Positions 50,801 through 62,175 of a DNA stretch of 64,000 bases are shown here, in pieces (within the stretch, counting starts at the first letter, position 1; the number at the start of each line of letters is the position of its first letter). Made by a program: the position numbers and the translations under genes. This DNA comes from Linepithema humile (taxonomy: Eukaryota; Arthropoda; Insecta; Hymenoptera; Formicidae), in NCBI RefSeq assembly GCF_040581485.1, contig NC_090128.1, forward strand, positions 25,326,931-25,390,930, given 5' to 3'. Under the pieces are notes generated by a model. The model was not told the origin of the DNA, made no database searches, and saw nothing but the letters and a program-made list of their open reading frames with translations.

Positions 50801-51655
50801 GATTTAAAGGTGAATTGCGATTTTTTATATGGAATTACCCTAATTATTTTACGTAATTTCTTGTAACATTCTGTGTAAAAAGTTATAAGGGTAGGATAGC
50901 CAAAAATTGTGTATAGTTTACGACATATTTTAATCTGTAACATAAAGTCAACCGTTGTGATATTTAAAAAATTAGAAGTCAGAATGAAAGTTTAGAACTG
51001 AGTGATCTCATAAGAAATAATGCAGAGTCACCTCTACCGATTCATTTGTTTGAAAACATTGAGCTCTTGCCTTATGTCTTATAATTATTTGCAAACTAGT
51101 GTGTTCTGATATTCACATTTTAGTTGTGATTGTACAATCGACATGATGGAAAGAATAAAAAATATTTTTCATGAAATAACCATTCAAGAAGAGATCCAAG
51201 CAAGCTTTCCGCGAAGACAGGCATGTCTGGATCAACATGGTGAACATTTTGTAACAATAAATGTAATTTCTTGAGATCACTCGGTTTCAAACTTTCATTC
51301 TGACTTCTAATTTTGTAAATATCACGACTTTATGTCACAAATTAAGATATAAAATATCTCGTAAACCATACAATTTTTGTTTCTATTCTATCTTTATAAC
51401 TTTTTACACAGAATGTACAAGAAATCTACTTACGTAGAATAATTAGGATAGTTTCATATAAAAAATCGAAGTTGACTTTTAAATCTCAGAAACGCTTCGA
51501 TTTATAAAAAAAAAATACATATACTATGTAATAATCCCCTCGAAATCATGCAACTTTTAAATGCAACAATGTTTTATATAACGCATAATTTACAAGTTAT
51601 TCAAAATAAACTTTTTATCAGACTCATCCTGTATATCTTGTTATAAATAATGTAA

Positions 51656-51702
<47 letters not shown>

Positions 51703-53496
51703 CATTTTCTTGTAAAGAAATATTTAAATTAATAACTGATAATTGGTAAGATACATGTAGGAAATTACTTTATTTTGCAATTTTATATATTAAAAAATAT
51801 AAATTTAGACAAAAAATGACAGCATAAAATAAATTATTCAAGCAAAAGCTATTTATCAAATGCAATGTAATTGTATGCATTGTAATTATCAAATATATAA
51901 TTGTAATATCGTAAAAAAAAGTTTATTATGGTTAAAGTATAATATAACAAAACCAAAATTGATAAGAAACTTAATATCAACATGTCGGTACATACCACCA
52001 TGCAGATACACAAATACACAAGGCAGATACAAAAACGTGACATAAATAACAAAAAAAAAAATAAAATAATAAAAATGTTCTTACTCGATTTATTTTTAGA
52101 TCTTGAAAGCATTTAGGGGAAATATTTTACATAACATGCAATATAACATGGTGCACAAAGAGAAAGAGCTATTGATAAATAATAACATACCAGATGTTGT
52201 AAATGCACTGTCACAAAATTTACAATGATGAGGCTTGGTCCCAGTATGTGTGTTGACATGATTCTGAAGAGAAGCCAGAGTTTTAAATCCCCTCTCACAA
52301 ACACTACATTTATGTGGTCTTTCTTCCGAGTGAGACTTCATATGCCGTGATAAAAGATACCTGTTATATAAGTAAATTATTTTTTTAAGTCATATTTTTT
52401 AATGTCACGTATCATTTTTCTAAAAACTGATTTTGAGGTGTAAAAGTAAAATTGAAAAGAGATAAGATTAGACGTAGTTTCTTGTGTTAATAAGTCGAAT
52501 AATGAGATGGAAAAAGAGATATGATACAAAGATATAAAACATAAATTAAACAATGTAATATTATAAATATATAAATGATTAAATTAGAGATTAAAATAGA
52601 GTACCGCTTTGGGCTAGTGTAGTTGCAGTAGTTACACATATGGGCCTGTGTCACAGTTTGAGATTTCTTTGGAAGAAACTTAATGACTTTAGCCTTATCA
52701 TCCTCTGCCTCAGATTCGGCTGGAGCTTCGTTGTCTTCATTATCTTCAAAGTCATACACAGTCAGATCTTGTTCACCTTCTGCCTCCTCTCCATCTGCTG
52801 TTGCTGTTGTTGCTTCTGTTGCTGCCGCTGTCACTTCACCTTCTGCAGGCCTGCTCTCTTTTTCTTCTGATTCAGGCTGCTGAACTATCAGAACATAACT
52901 AACTTCTCCAGGATTTGTATCGGATGGTACAATAGTAACAGTTTGATATGCATCACCGGAATTAATCACAACTTGATTGTTCTCATTGTTGGCCCCTTGA
53001 CCCTGGAATTTGTCCTCATTTTTTTATAAAAATGCATTTTTACATTTTTAAATAAAGACTGGCATTACTTACATCTTCGTCACCTTCGGCATTTTCAAGC
53101 TCCTCAATCTCATGATACTGTTCATCTTGAGTCACCTCTCCCTCATTTTGTACATCACTTTCCTCTATTTCTTGTATTTGCACCTGTGTCATCACAGGTG
53201 GTTCGTCGCTACTTGCTTGGTAATAATACTGACCAGATTGATCAACAAAATATGTCCCACCTTCTTCTCCACCGGATAATCCCTCCACTTGTTGCACTAT
53301 AATAAAGTATGTAGATATAACATTGCTCAGTATATCCGCTCGGAAAAACTACTATAAAATACTAACATTGCACATGTTGGAGCTGTTCTCCTTGTCCTCC
53401 TTCTATCTCCTTATTAAATGTCTCCAAATAAGTTTGTATTTCTGTGACAGATTCTTGTCCCTCCTCCAATTTTATAGTTGCTATATTACTCGTCAT
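47826..53496 (-). CDS. CTCF: CTCF, 11-zinc-finger chromatin insulator
   Basis: CTCF binds DNA through its fingers and sets chromatin boundaries and loops in the nucleus. My exon model (- strand) is 53496-53367, 53296-53073, 53002-52605, 52360-52191, one of 50309-50173 or 50132-49996, 49789-49639, 49520-49379, 49243-48971, 48870-48734, 48474-48329, 48240-48004 and 47870-47826. All introns are GT-AG and the phases close to 729 aa (human 727). The N-terminal third is acidic and includes LTVYDFED, matching the VYDFEEE element before the fingers in vertebrate CTCF. Eleven C2H2 fingers follow, from MCNYCNYTSPKRYLLSRH (finger 1) to HQCPECERAFRHKGNLIRH (finger 11). The last finger ends in His where vertebrate CTCF has Cys. 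TGERPYQ and THEKP linkers match the family. The C-terminus is acidic (DDEEEEEDEDD, EEEEEE). Exon 1 ends at a GTTAGT donor, which is weaker than the rest, so that junction is the least certain. Confidence 0.95.
49996..50132 (-). other. CTCF: CTCF alternative exon 5A (variant finger 4)
   Basis: The 137-nt exon begins after TTTACGTTTAG and ends at CAG|GTTTAT. It enters in phase 2 (GT GAA) and leaves in phase 0, exactly like its neighbour exon 5B. It encodes ELVRHTRYKHTHEKPYK, then C-TI-C-HYSSVEKNKLRN-H-IRT-H, then TGERPYQ. Finger 4 recognition positions -1, 2, 3 and 6 read E, N, K, N. All four zinc ligands are intact, the frame is open and both splice sites are good, so it appears functional. 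It is 73% identical to exon 5B (33 of 45 residues). Confidence 0.9.
50173..50309 (-). other. CTCF: CTCF alternative exon 5B (canonical finger 4)
   Basis: The 137-nt exon begins after CTACTTGCAG and ends at CAG|GTACAT. It encodes ELVRHVRYRHTHEKPHK, then C-HE-C-DYASVELSKLKR-H-IRC-H, then TGERPYQ. The finger 4 recognition positions read E, S, K, R, the same as in vertebrate CTCF finger 4 (DYASVEVSKLKRH), so this is the ancestral-type exon. Only 40 nt separate it from exon 5A, probably too short for the two to be spliced together. Confidence 0.92.
50657..51631. mobile_element. Tc1/mariner-like element with long inverted arms
   Basis: Within CTCF intron 4 a 975-base element is flanked by TA on both sides. 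Its ends are CAGAGTGAATCTGATAAAAAG and, inverted, CAGGATGAGTCTGATAAAAAG. Arms of about 360 bases on each side are inverted copies, with diverged substitutions, around an internal stretch of about 250 bases. The inner + strand part translates to ACLDQHGEHF, like the C-terminal tail seen in some insect DDE transposases. A TA target duplication fits the Tc1/mariner group. It is non-autonomous. Confidence 0.8.
51659..51700. repeat. (TA)n microsatellite
   Basis: An uninterrupted TA run inside CTCF intron 4, just beyond the transposon. Confidence 0.95.
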
Positions 53497-54900
53497 GATC
53501 GAAATATCTTATACGACAGTGTTTATATTCATTAATCTGAAACAGATATTTTAATACATATATATTATTAATATATGTCCAGATAACAACTAAAAAATAT
53601 GCTTCAATTGCAATTATTATTATAATTCATGTATAAATTTTGCAATCAACAATTCTACAAATAAATAGAAAATTGGCAATGTTAAATATGCACTACATAT
53701 ATATACAGCGTAATGCACAGTTCTCTCACAATTTTATCTTCATACAGGTACTATATCCATTTATAAGATAATCTTGCTTTAAACCTTCTACCCTTCGTTA
53801 TCCAGTGATTGTGAAAAATAACTAAAGTGCCAAGCCTACATCACGGAAATGCAAGCGTTCCTACAAGACAAATCGTTCCGATCGTCATTAAAACTGAAAA
53901 TATCTTTACAGATCGACACGCGAGACGACGTTGTTTCCCCTGATGCGTTCCTCATGCATGTTATTGTCGCACGATACGGGCGAATTATGATTTCGACAGT
54001 GCGCATTGTCGCGTAGGGCGCGATGCGCCGAAATTAAAGAAAAAGAAAATCAATAAAGCGACAATTATATGACAGGAAAGAAATTGCACGGCGAGGGCAA
54101 GCGAGCAGCGAGCATCCGGATTATTCACGTCGCCGCGACGGCGACGCGCCGGATTCTCAGCGCTTCTCAGTGCGCGCGGCAATCAGGAAGCGCGCGACGA
54201 AAAGGGGTGATATATACGCCACGACGGCGTCGCGTGCGCCGTGTGACGCGCGAGGCAGCCAACAGCGCTGGACGATGACGAACGACGCCATGAGGCGCGA
54301 TCGAGCCACGATGGGCGATGCCTGGCGAGACAAGATGAGCAAGCCGTGTGAGCGCGTGGATACACGGGGCGGTACCTGGGGGGCACCTTAATCGCGGACT
54401 CTCGCAGCACTCGGCGGGGGCCCACGAGGTCGCGCATTCTGTCGGGGAGCTTATAAGACAACGCGGGTGCTTTCGATCTCAGGACACAGGGGGCATTAAC
54501 GACAAAAATTTCAGAAAATTATCACCGTCGGCGCTGTCATCAATATGGAGGACACGAAGCGACGGCGATGTCGCTGTGCCGTGTCGCGTGCCGCTGGGAG
54601 GCGACCGATCGCCAAGGCGTCCCCGGGCCTTTCCGGTCGTTCAAATATCGGAAGCACTTACCGTTTGTCACTGCAGAACAGGAAAGTGCGTGATGCGTGT
54701 CGATGAGTCGTCACAAACCCTCTAAATATTCGCTTACTCGCATAAACCCACGGTCGTCGCGTGAGGGCGTTGTGTAAGAGCCAATATGGCCGGTAGAACT
54801 ATAAAGGTTCAAATACTGTTCTGTGCTGCGCATTGGCAGCTGCGCATTGGCATGTACTGCGCGTTTACCCACGCGTATTTATGCTGCCTGGAATTACCGT
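53497..54900 (-). promoter_or_regulatory. CTCF 5' region, CpG-dense, with YY1-like sites
   Basis: The sequence immediately upstream of the CTCF start is AT-rich to about 53850, then CpG-dense to about 54720, as expected for a broadly used promoter and noncoding first exon. Strings resembling the YY1/Pho core (CCAT in AANATGGC context) occur as CAATATGGAGG at 54541, CCAATATGGCCGG at 54781 and GACGCCATATTG at 55067. Open frames across the block on both strands conflict with one another and have no motif. The exact start site cannot be seen. Confidence 0.5.
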
Positions 54901-55898
54901 TCGCAGTACGTCCGAGTGTCGTTGAATCTGTGTGACTAAACGTCTCGAATTTAGCTGCTTTTATTGTTTAAAATATTTTCGAAGGTATTTATATAACAAC
55001 CGATATATAACTGTATAAACGTATCAAGCATAAAAAAAATCGAGTAATTATATGTCGAACGTGAAGGACGCCATATTGTTGGATTTCTTATATTTAACGT
55101 GTGATTGGTCGATTTTTCTGTAAATCGGTTTATATGACTATGCAAGTCCGTTTGGATAGACTTTTATTGATCATGAATCTTGCTTGCTTATGATCTTACA
55201 TGTAAAACATGGTAACCAATCAACTTTTTGCTTTTTCTGGAATAAGTATATAATGGAAAATGATCAGCTATTACTCGATATACACCATACACACAATATT
55301 GGTATAAATTTATGTATTATATACATGTTATTACATATGTATATACATATATACACATTGTTATTTAAATATTTATGTAAAAAATAGAATTTATAGGTAA
55401 ATAATCAATAAACTTTTGCAAGTACATATATTATGTATTTAAAAAAAAACTGTCAATAATCAATTATAGAATATAATAAACAAGGCTAATGATTAGATAC
55501 AACAGTGTTAAACACATATACACTAATCCACATTCAAATTTAATGCAATTGGGATAGTTCACTATGTATAAAAGCTTACAAAAATAGTTTCACTGTAGTA
55601 TCTTACAGTTTAGTAAATTCAATAGATACAATATACCTCTTTACATGTTGCACATAACACTATGGTAACTTATATATATTGTAATAATAATATATTCAGT
55701 ATTAACAAAACATACGAAAAATTAATTGTAGAAATACAAACATCTATAGGATTTTTATAGAAGAAAAAAATAAAAGCTCTATTACCTGTATATAATGTAA
55801 ATAATTCTCCTTACAACACCTACAGTAGATTTAAAATTTAGATAGAAACATTTTTAACATTTTTATATATCAAAGTTGTTATTACAAACATGTATATT
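54901..55898. other. Spacer between CTCF promoter and MOSPD2 3' end
   Basis: AT-rich with no recognised gene. It probably includes the MOSPD2 3' UTR, which on the - strand continues below 55899. Confidence 0.5.
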
Positions 55899-58822
55899 TT
55901 AAAGATCATGAATATGGCAGTCCTGTTGATCCATTGAATTTTGAATATCTATTTTCAAAGCATAATCATAAATCAACAATACTACAATTACAATTATCAA
56001 TAGTATGGAAATAAAATGCATATACTTGATAGTAGTAACTTCATTACGTAATTTGCTATAATTTTCTTCTAAACGGCTTATCTGCAATTATCATGATATA
56101 TCAGTAGTAAAATTGCATCTGTGAATAAATGCTGTTTGTTGTATTTACATACCTTAGAGAAAAATACATCAATATTGCGATCATTTCCTGCCATTGTAGA
56201 AGTTAATATAGAATGAGATTTTTGTAACTCATTATTTTCATTGTTACCATTACAGCACCGCAATCTATGCATCTCTGTTGGTTTTTCAGACTATAAAGAA
56301 AGAGAATATAATTTTAATCGTTATCCTTGTACATATTTATATGTAACATTATTTGATCTATAAAATTTTAGAAATTTTAAAGATTGATATTTCTGATTAT
56401 ATAAAAATAAATATTGCATTAATTAATATAGAATTACCTTCCAGAGAGCTGTCAATTCTTGAGCTGTAGCATTCCCATTTTTTAAAGGAAGGCACATTAC
56501 TAAAAATCTATCATTATGCAATAGACCACGTATATTATGACCAGCTTGCAATATAACTGTAACTGTCCTTTGTTCAGATGGTTGCAACACTCCTGAACTT
56601 GGTCGTACTCTAAACTTATCAGGAGACGTTGTTTTTATCTACAAATCATTGTACTATATATGTAAATATATCCATATTTATTCTAATAAATCTAGTTTTT
56701 AATTATTTTTTTGTTACAATAGTAAAATAATTTAAAATACCTGTACATACCTTATAAGATAAAGATTTATCATTTGTAATATTTTTAAGTGTAATTATTC
56801 CATTGACATCATTCCCATCTTTATTAAATGTAATTGCTTCTCCTGGTTCTATGGATAACACTGAAACAAACAGTTTATATAATGCTGTTAACATATGTAT
56901 TTTGTGGAATATAAATTTCTGGTTATATAATAAAATTCTTATACGCACATTGTTCTTCGTTAATTTGATCACCAATACTAGTTGGACTTTGTTCCGTAAG
57001 CGGTGAATTTTCTGCAAAATGAACCTGAAAAACATAGCATGCTTTAAAAAATGACAACTCCTTGAATATTAACTTGCTATGCATCTTATATGCATTCCAT
57101 ATTACTCAGATCTTTTTTATGAGTACTATGTTTCAAAGTATAAAACTGTTATGAATAAAGTGACATATTACATATACATACATACATACATATACATATA
57201 TATATATATATATACCTTTTTATTATCCAGTTTGTCATTGAATGCATTATCTCCATTTGTTTGTACAGCTGAGACAAATTGGAAAGTATAATCGTTATTA
57301 CCTCCCCAACATATAAGTGCATCATTTGGATCAACATAATCTTTCAATGATGATTTGTTAAGATTTTTAATTTTTGGAATAGCCTTAGCAGGTAACCACG
57401 ACTTTATTATCTTAAACGCTGCATTTAAAACCCAAGGCATTTCAAAAATTATGATATAATTCAAAAAATTTGGATAATAAGTCTTGAATAAACCAATAAG
57501 ATATTTAATTAAGTCCATATCCAAGTTAGATAATCCGCTCTCTCCCATATCAAAGAAAAGTGATATCTGATTTCCATTTCCTTCTCTGAAAATGCAACAA
57601 AAATGCATCAAAAACTGAACAGAATATGAACATGTGTAGATCACGTATATTGATCATATTTATATTTGTTATTTTTATATGCCATTTGATAAAAAAATCA
57701 ACATATTTAATAAAATAATTTTATGCCCATGACATTTGGTTTTACAAAATATTCATCTGCAACACAGATTTTCTTAATTAAATAGTTCTTGTACTATAAT
57801 ATTTTTATCATTTCTTTATCTCCTCATTAGTAATAGCACATACAAAATTTCAATCAATAGGAATGCTTGCTTTTAAATGAATCGATTTTTTGATCAAACA
57901 TTATATATAAAATTGAGATGTGTATTATACCTTTCTAATCTCTCAAACCAATAGACTATACATCTCTGAAGCTCGGGGAAGTCTTTTACTCCTTTATAAT
58001 GCAACTTTGACTTAATTATAAAAAGAGCTTTGCCATCTTTATCTTTACCATGGCTAAAACATATCCCTTCTTTCAAATACTCCATATTCACATTATCTTC
58101 ACTGATATCTGTAGTTTAATAATGTTAGATAAAAAACAGAAAAATATTTTGCTTTATATTATTCTATCAACATAAAGTAGCACATTAAAATCTAGATTTA
58201 TAAGCAAATAATTTTTATCTTGTTTGTATCAAAGTATCCATAATAATACCAATTGAAAATCAAATGCAAAAATGAATATAATTTTACCATTTGTTCCAAA
58301 GTTACTTCTCCAAGTACAAGTTTCCCAAAGCATGTTGAAGGCTTCCTGCTCATTGAATTCATGATGCTCCAAAAATCGTCTTAGCCAGCTATCGCTGAGC
58401 TTTACCCTGTCTATATCTGCAGGATGAAAATCTGCAAAAAATATTTGCACATAAAATGACACGTCATAGAGTATACAGGAATAAACAACTTCGACTTTTG
58501 CATTTTATGATTTTTTAAAAATAATCCAATAATGATGAAAGTAGTCTACACTTTCGATTATCTACACAGACTGTATTGTTAAAACAATTTACAGCATCAA
58601 TTATTTTTAATTGACTACGCGATCGACTGATACGACCTTTGCACATATTACATGAGCATTGCTACGACATGTATATGACAGTCAATATCGATTATAACGA
58701 CAGAAATCATTTCTGAGACGAAAAACAAGATTACGTATACACTACACACTTGAGCTATCATCGTTGAATTTATCGAAGAATTTTCGACGAAGTTCCGCGA
58801 TCGCTTTCGTTTGCGTTTCCAT
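55899..58822 (-). CDS. MOSPD2: Motile sperm domain-containing protein 2
   Basis: MOSPD2 is an ER-anchored tether whose MSP domain binds FFAT motifs of partner proteins at membrane contact sites. The exon model (- strand) is 58822-58750, 58431-58288, 58108-57931, 57585-57216, 57024-56949, 56860-56751, 56638-56438, 56290-56153 and 56081-55899. All introns are GT-AG and the phases close to 490 aa (human 518). Residues about 10-70 are a CRAL-TRIO N-terminal helix region (DSWLRRFLEHHEFNEQEAF). Residues about 73-235 are the CRAL-TRIO lipid-binding fold with MDLIKYLIGLFKTYYPNFLN and MPWVLNAAFKIIKSWL, very close to the vertebrate YYPKYL and MPWLMNAAFKIVKTWL. Residues about 281-384 form the MSP domain (TLKNITNDKSLSYKIKTTSP, DRFLV). 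A coiled segment and a C-terminal transmembrane helix (about 451-470, FISILLIIVIVVLLIYDY) follow. The start is the first ATG of a basic N-terminus. Exon 1's GTGTGT donor is the weakest junction. Confidence 0.93.
57168..57215. repeat. (CATA)n/(TA)n microsatellite
   Basis: CATACATACATA grades into TATATATA, directly beside the donor of MOSPD2 exon 4. Confidence 0.9.
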
Positions 58823-59355
58823 CTTCCTTCGTCCGACTCTAGTAGCCAAGAAAGTAATACTTTGACCGGCACCAAAAATGACCAAAAACCCACCACGACA
58901 CCAGATGATTGTTTATTCGCACGCCTGATCTGTGCGTGCCACGCCGCGCATGCCGTTCGAAATTCCATTCTACATAATCCTATATGTGTAAGCCTGTGCT
59001 CAGTTACATTTCCCTATACTCTTCGTCTTGAAAATGAAATGGAATTTTGCTCTGCAAAGATCAATTACTAGACGTAATTCGATACGTGAAAAGATATAAG
59101 CAACATTTTTATTCAGTTAATGTGTATAATTTTTGATATCAAGTAAATAATTATGTTATTTAAATCTAATTATTTAATAATATATAGTGTTAACATACAT
59201 TTTAAATTATTTTTTAAAAAATTACGTGTAACAAAAAGTTCTTTTTACGCAAAATGTATTGTAAATGACAGCTTGTGAATAAGCCGGCATAATGTTAGGA
59301 ACATATATCTCTTGAAGAATACTCAACCTGAAAATATTTTAAGCAGAGAGAAGAC
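58823..59355 (-). promoter_or_regulatory. MOSPD2 upstream region
   Basis: The first 150 bases upstream of the ATG are less AT-rich than the remainder and probably contain the start site. No clear TATA box or other motif is visible. Beyond 59060 the sequence is AT-rich. Confidence 0.4.
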
Positions 59356-59357
59356 TG

Positions 59358-59515
59358 AAGGCGGGAGCACAGACTTTTGCATAAAGCATAACGCATAAGC
59401 ATAAGGAAATTGATTGGTCCGTTTCCTTATGCATTTGCTTATGCTTATATATAGACCAATCAATTTCCTTATGCTTATGCGTTATGCTTTATGTAAAAGT
59501 CTGTGCTCCGGCCTT
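59358..59515. mobile_element. Palindromic MITE
   Basis: The two halves are near-perfect inverted copies: GGGAGCACAGACTTTTGCAT, then AAAGCATAACGCATAAGCAT, then AAGGAAATTGATTGGTC on the left are mirrored on the right up to GTCTGTGCTCC. A short inner GCATAAG repeat forms the loop. At about 157 bases with no coding capacity it is a classic fold-back MITE. The superfamily is unclear because the target duplication is ambiguous. Confidence 0.85.
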
Positions 59516-60830
59516 GAGAGTGGACATGTCCGCATTTTACGTGTTCTGTGGGCTAGCGCCTCTATATGCACAAAACATGCACATTGAACTACGTAGCCAA
59601 TGTCCAAGAATCCCGTAGGTAATGTCCACGATCTTTTGGGTCTTTTCCGTGCTACGTCCACGACTTTTTGGTTCCAATATGTGCTATATCTACAAAGTGT
59701 CGATAATGCATACTTGTGAAACATGATTATGTATATCAATCAGATTTGAAATAATACATACGTATTGTAAATACATGTATTGTAGTATTTACTTTTGCAT
59801 TTACAGTTTATTTAGCAAAAGATCAGTTATTTTCAATAATCTGTGTAAATTGAAAATGTACATTTAAATTATTTTAATAAATTACTTTTATAATTTTGTG
59901 TGTGTGTGCGTGCGTGTGAGTAAATAAAATATTGCATTTTTGTTAATATTTAAAAAGATGATAAACTCTTATAGATATTTCATACAGTAATGACCAATAA
60001 CTTATTTTAAATATTAAAAGCCAGGGTTGGGCGTTTACACGTAAACTATAATAGATGCAAAAACACTCGTATATTAAACACGAATGCAAGCTAGACAGTA
60101 AAAACAATCTTTTTGTCTATAATTTGAGAGGACTATAGTCATAAATCGTCGCAAGCAAGTGTGCAAATTGTGCACCGCACAAAGTTTCATTTCACAATTA
60201 AGTTTTAAAATTTAATTCTATATTCTTAACACTACACATACACACAATTTTGTATGCTTGTTCTGGAAGACTTTAATTTCTTCTAAAACAAATATTGTAT
60301 ATCAATTGAAAAGAACCGTGTCATAAAACTTGAAACTATATTGGTCGGATCGAATACTTGTTTATTTTTTAAAATATGACTACCCTAAAAATTGCTTTTT
60401 TAAAAAATTGTGTATTTACCAATTCTTTATAAATCAGATATTGTCAAAAATTATTTTAAGAATATCTTATTTATAAAAGATTGGTAAATAAAAATATGCA
60501 ACAAAAATGAATGAAATAATGAGACAACAAAGGACTTTTTAAAATTTTTTAATTTGGAAATACATAATTTACAGTTCAATATAACAGAATCGTTAAAAAA
60601 ATTTGAAACATTGTGGTTTATAATTACAGAAAACAAGTCATAACAATTCTTTACACGTTTTCACGTCACAAAATTATTCGCTCACGCTACGAACCAACTA
60701 AAACAAATCCAGTCTACAAACTTCGATGGGTATTTGTTTCTGATTGTTGCTTAAAGTAATCAGTATAACATAAAAAAGCATTCAGTAAGCATCGATTTCC
60801 ATTTATAACTTCTCGTTTCAATAATTCATT
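59516..60830. other. No recognised gene
   Basis: Bases 59560-59700 carry loosely repeated phrases (AATGTCCA, CACGA.CTTTT.GG). A (GT)n run lies at about 59898-59920. The rest is AT-rich without recognised features. Confidence 0.45.
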
Positions 60831-60833
60831 ATC

Positions 60834-61420
60834 ATGGGCAGAAAAAGCAAAGAAACAAATCTAGAAGTTAGAAAATTAATTATTTTTTATTGGAAAAATG
60901 GTAAATCTTTAAGAGAAATTGGAAGTATTGTTTGCAAAAGTTATTCGACGGTGCGATTAGGGCCGCATTTGTAAAATTTGTGCCCAGGGGCTTGTGATCT
61001 TTGAGCGCCTCGATCTAGCCTCCCTCCCCCAATGAACAAACAGTAAATAATTAACATTTTAAATATTAATATAATTCTACCAAAACACACTTAAGAAGAT
61101 AATTAAAAATGGAACATTTTTTTATGAATATATAGAAGCTGCGGCGCCCCTGACGCTTCGGCGCCCAGGGGCTCTGGCCCCAAAAACCCATAGGTAAACG
61201 CGCTACTGGGTGCGATACGTTATTAAACGATACGAAGAAAGACAAATAGAAAATAAAACAGGCCGTGGTAAAAAGAAATTATTAAATTTTTCAGAAGTGC
61301 GTTTGTAGTTAGGAAAGTTAAAGAAAATCCGAAAATAAGTGCTCCGCGAATAAACTCACTTCTTCAAAATTTCTCTGAAAAAGAAGATTCCCTGTGTGTT
61401 ACAATGAATAGATTTAAAAA
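60834..61420 (+). pseudogene. Tc1-like transposase N-terminal remnant, interrupted
   Basis: From the ATG at 60834 the frame reads as a paired-like helix-turn-helix: RKLIIFYWKNGKSLREIGSI, then STVR. It resumes after an insertion with VIKRYEERQ, KTGRGKKK (the GRPRK-type hook) and, after a frameshift, VRKVKENPKISAPRI (family VRKNPKISAPKL). These are the two N-terminal DNA-binding modules and the linker of Tc1 transposases. The DDE catalytic domain is not visible. It is a dead copy. Confidence 0.8.
60957..61208. mobile_element. 252-base insertion inside the Tc1 remnant
   Basis: It sits between two copies of GGTGCGA (60950-60956 and 61209-61215). Removing it restores the transposase reading frame exactly, so this is the target duplication. 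The insert is GC-richer, with GGGCCGC near the left end and GCGCCCAGGGGC present twice in related form (61 bases from the left end as GTGCCCAGGGGC). A 7-base, possibly 8-base, duplication would suit a hAT-like MITE. The right end read inward begins CAGTAGCGCG. Confidence 0.75.
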
Positions 61421-61597
61421 TTTCCAAAAATCTTCCTTCAATATTGAGGAACAAATGTCTCACTGGAAGTTGTTTCAAATTTCAAGTTCCTTCGATACTT
61501 TTTGTCGGCAAAATTAAAAAAACGTGGTTACCGGAGGGTCTCAATTTGCAATTAATTATTATTAAACAATAGGCGATTTTCAGCTTCTTTATTGTTG

Positions 61598-61895
61598 ACG
61601 GATGGAACGAAACGGACGTGCGGAATGGAACGGACGTACGGTACGGGACGTGCCGTACGGAACGAAACGTGACGTACGGAACGGGACGTGCGGAACGGTA
61701 TGGGACGTGCTGTACGGAACGGGACGAGACGTACATACGAAACGGGACGTGACGTACGAAACGGGATGTGACGTACGAAACGGGACGTGACGTACAAAAC
61801 GAGAAACGTGCCGTACGGAACGGGACGTGACATAGGGAACAAAAAACGTAATGCGGAACGAAAAACGCAATGCGGAACGAAAAACGCTCGGTGCG
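61598..61895. repeat. CpG-rich minisatellite, 19-base period
   Basis: The unit TACGAAACGGGACGTGACG repeats with variants (CGGAACGGGACGTGC and similar) for about 230 bases, then shifts to an AACGAAAAACGCAATGCGG unit to about 61895. Because the unit has few stops, open frames appear in several frames on both strands, but they only reflect the repeat. Confidence 0.9.
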
Positions 61896-62175
61896 GAACG
61901 AAAAAACCGCGGTGGCTCGGCGAGCACACACGTACATGTGACGTCAGCGATTTCGCTTGTGTGGGTATCCCCTCCACTACGGTACCCATGGTACCAGCGA
62001 GCTCGAATTGGCATCACTGGTCGTGTCGAAGAATTCAAGTGTGATTTAGGATTAGGGAAAAGGAATGTGCGTGCCGATAACGCGTGCGAGAGAGAAAGCG
62101 TGGAAGTGAGGGAGAGAGGACATAGAGCACGTAGGCTACAGAGCGTATGTAAACAACCTCACCAAACCTTCCCTT
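61896..62175. other. CpG-rich stretch next to the minisatellite
   Basis: Less AT-rich, with GGTACCCATGGTACC (a perfect palindrome) at about 61981-61995 and a GAGAGAGAAAG purine run. No recognised gene. Open frames here (for example 61851-62186, +) begin in the repeat and lack domains. Confidence 0.4.

Noticed and set aside
57168..57337. Tyr/Ile repeats in frames such as YIYIYI
   Set aside because: Translated (TA)n microsatellite. The same applies near 23.3 kb.
61482..62044. Frames with repeated VPYG/RFVRHVPFR phrases
   Set aside because: Products of the 19-base minisatellite. The period is not a multiple of three, and no start context or domain is present.
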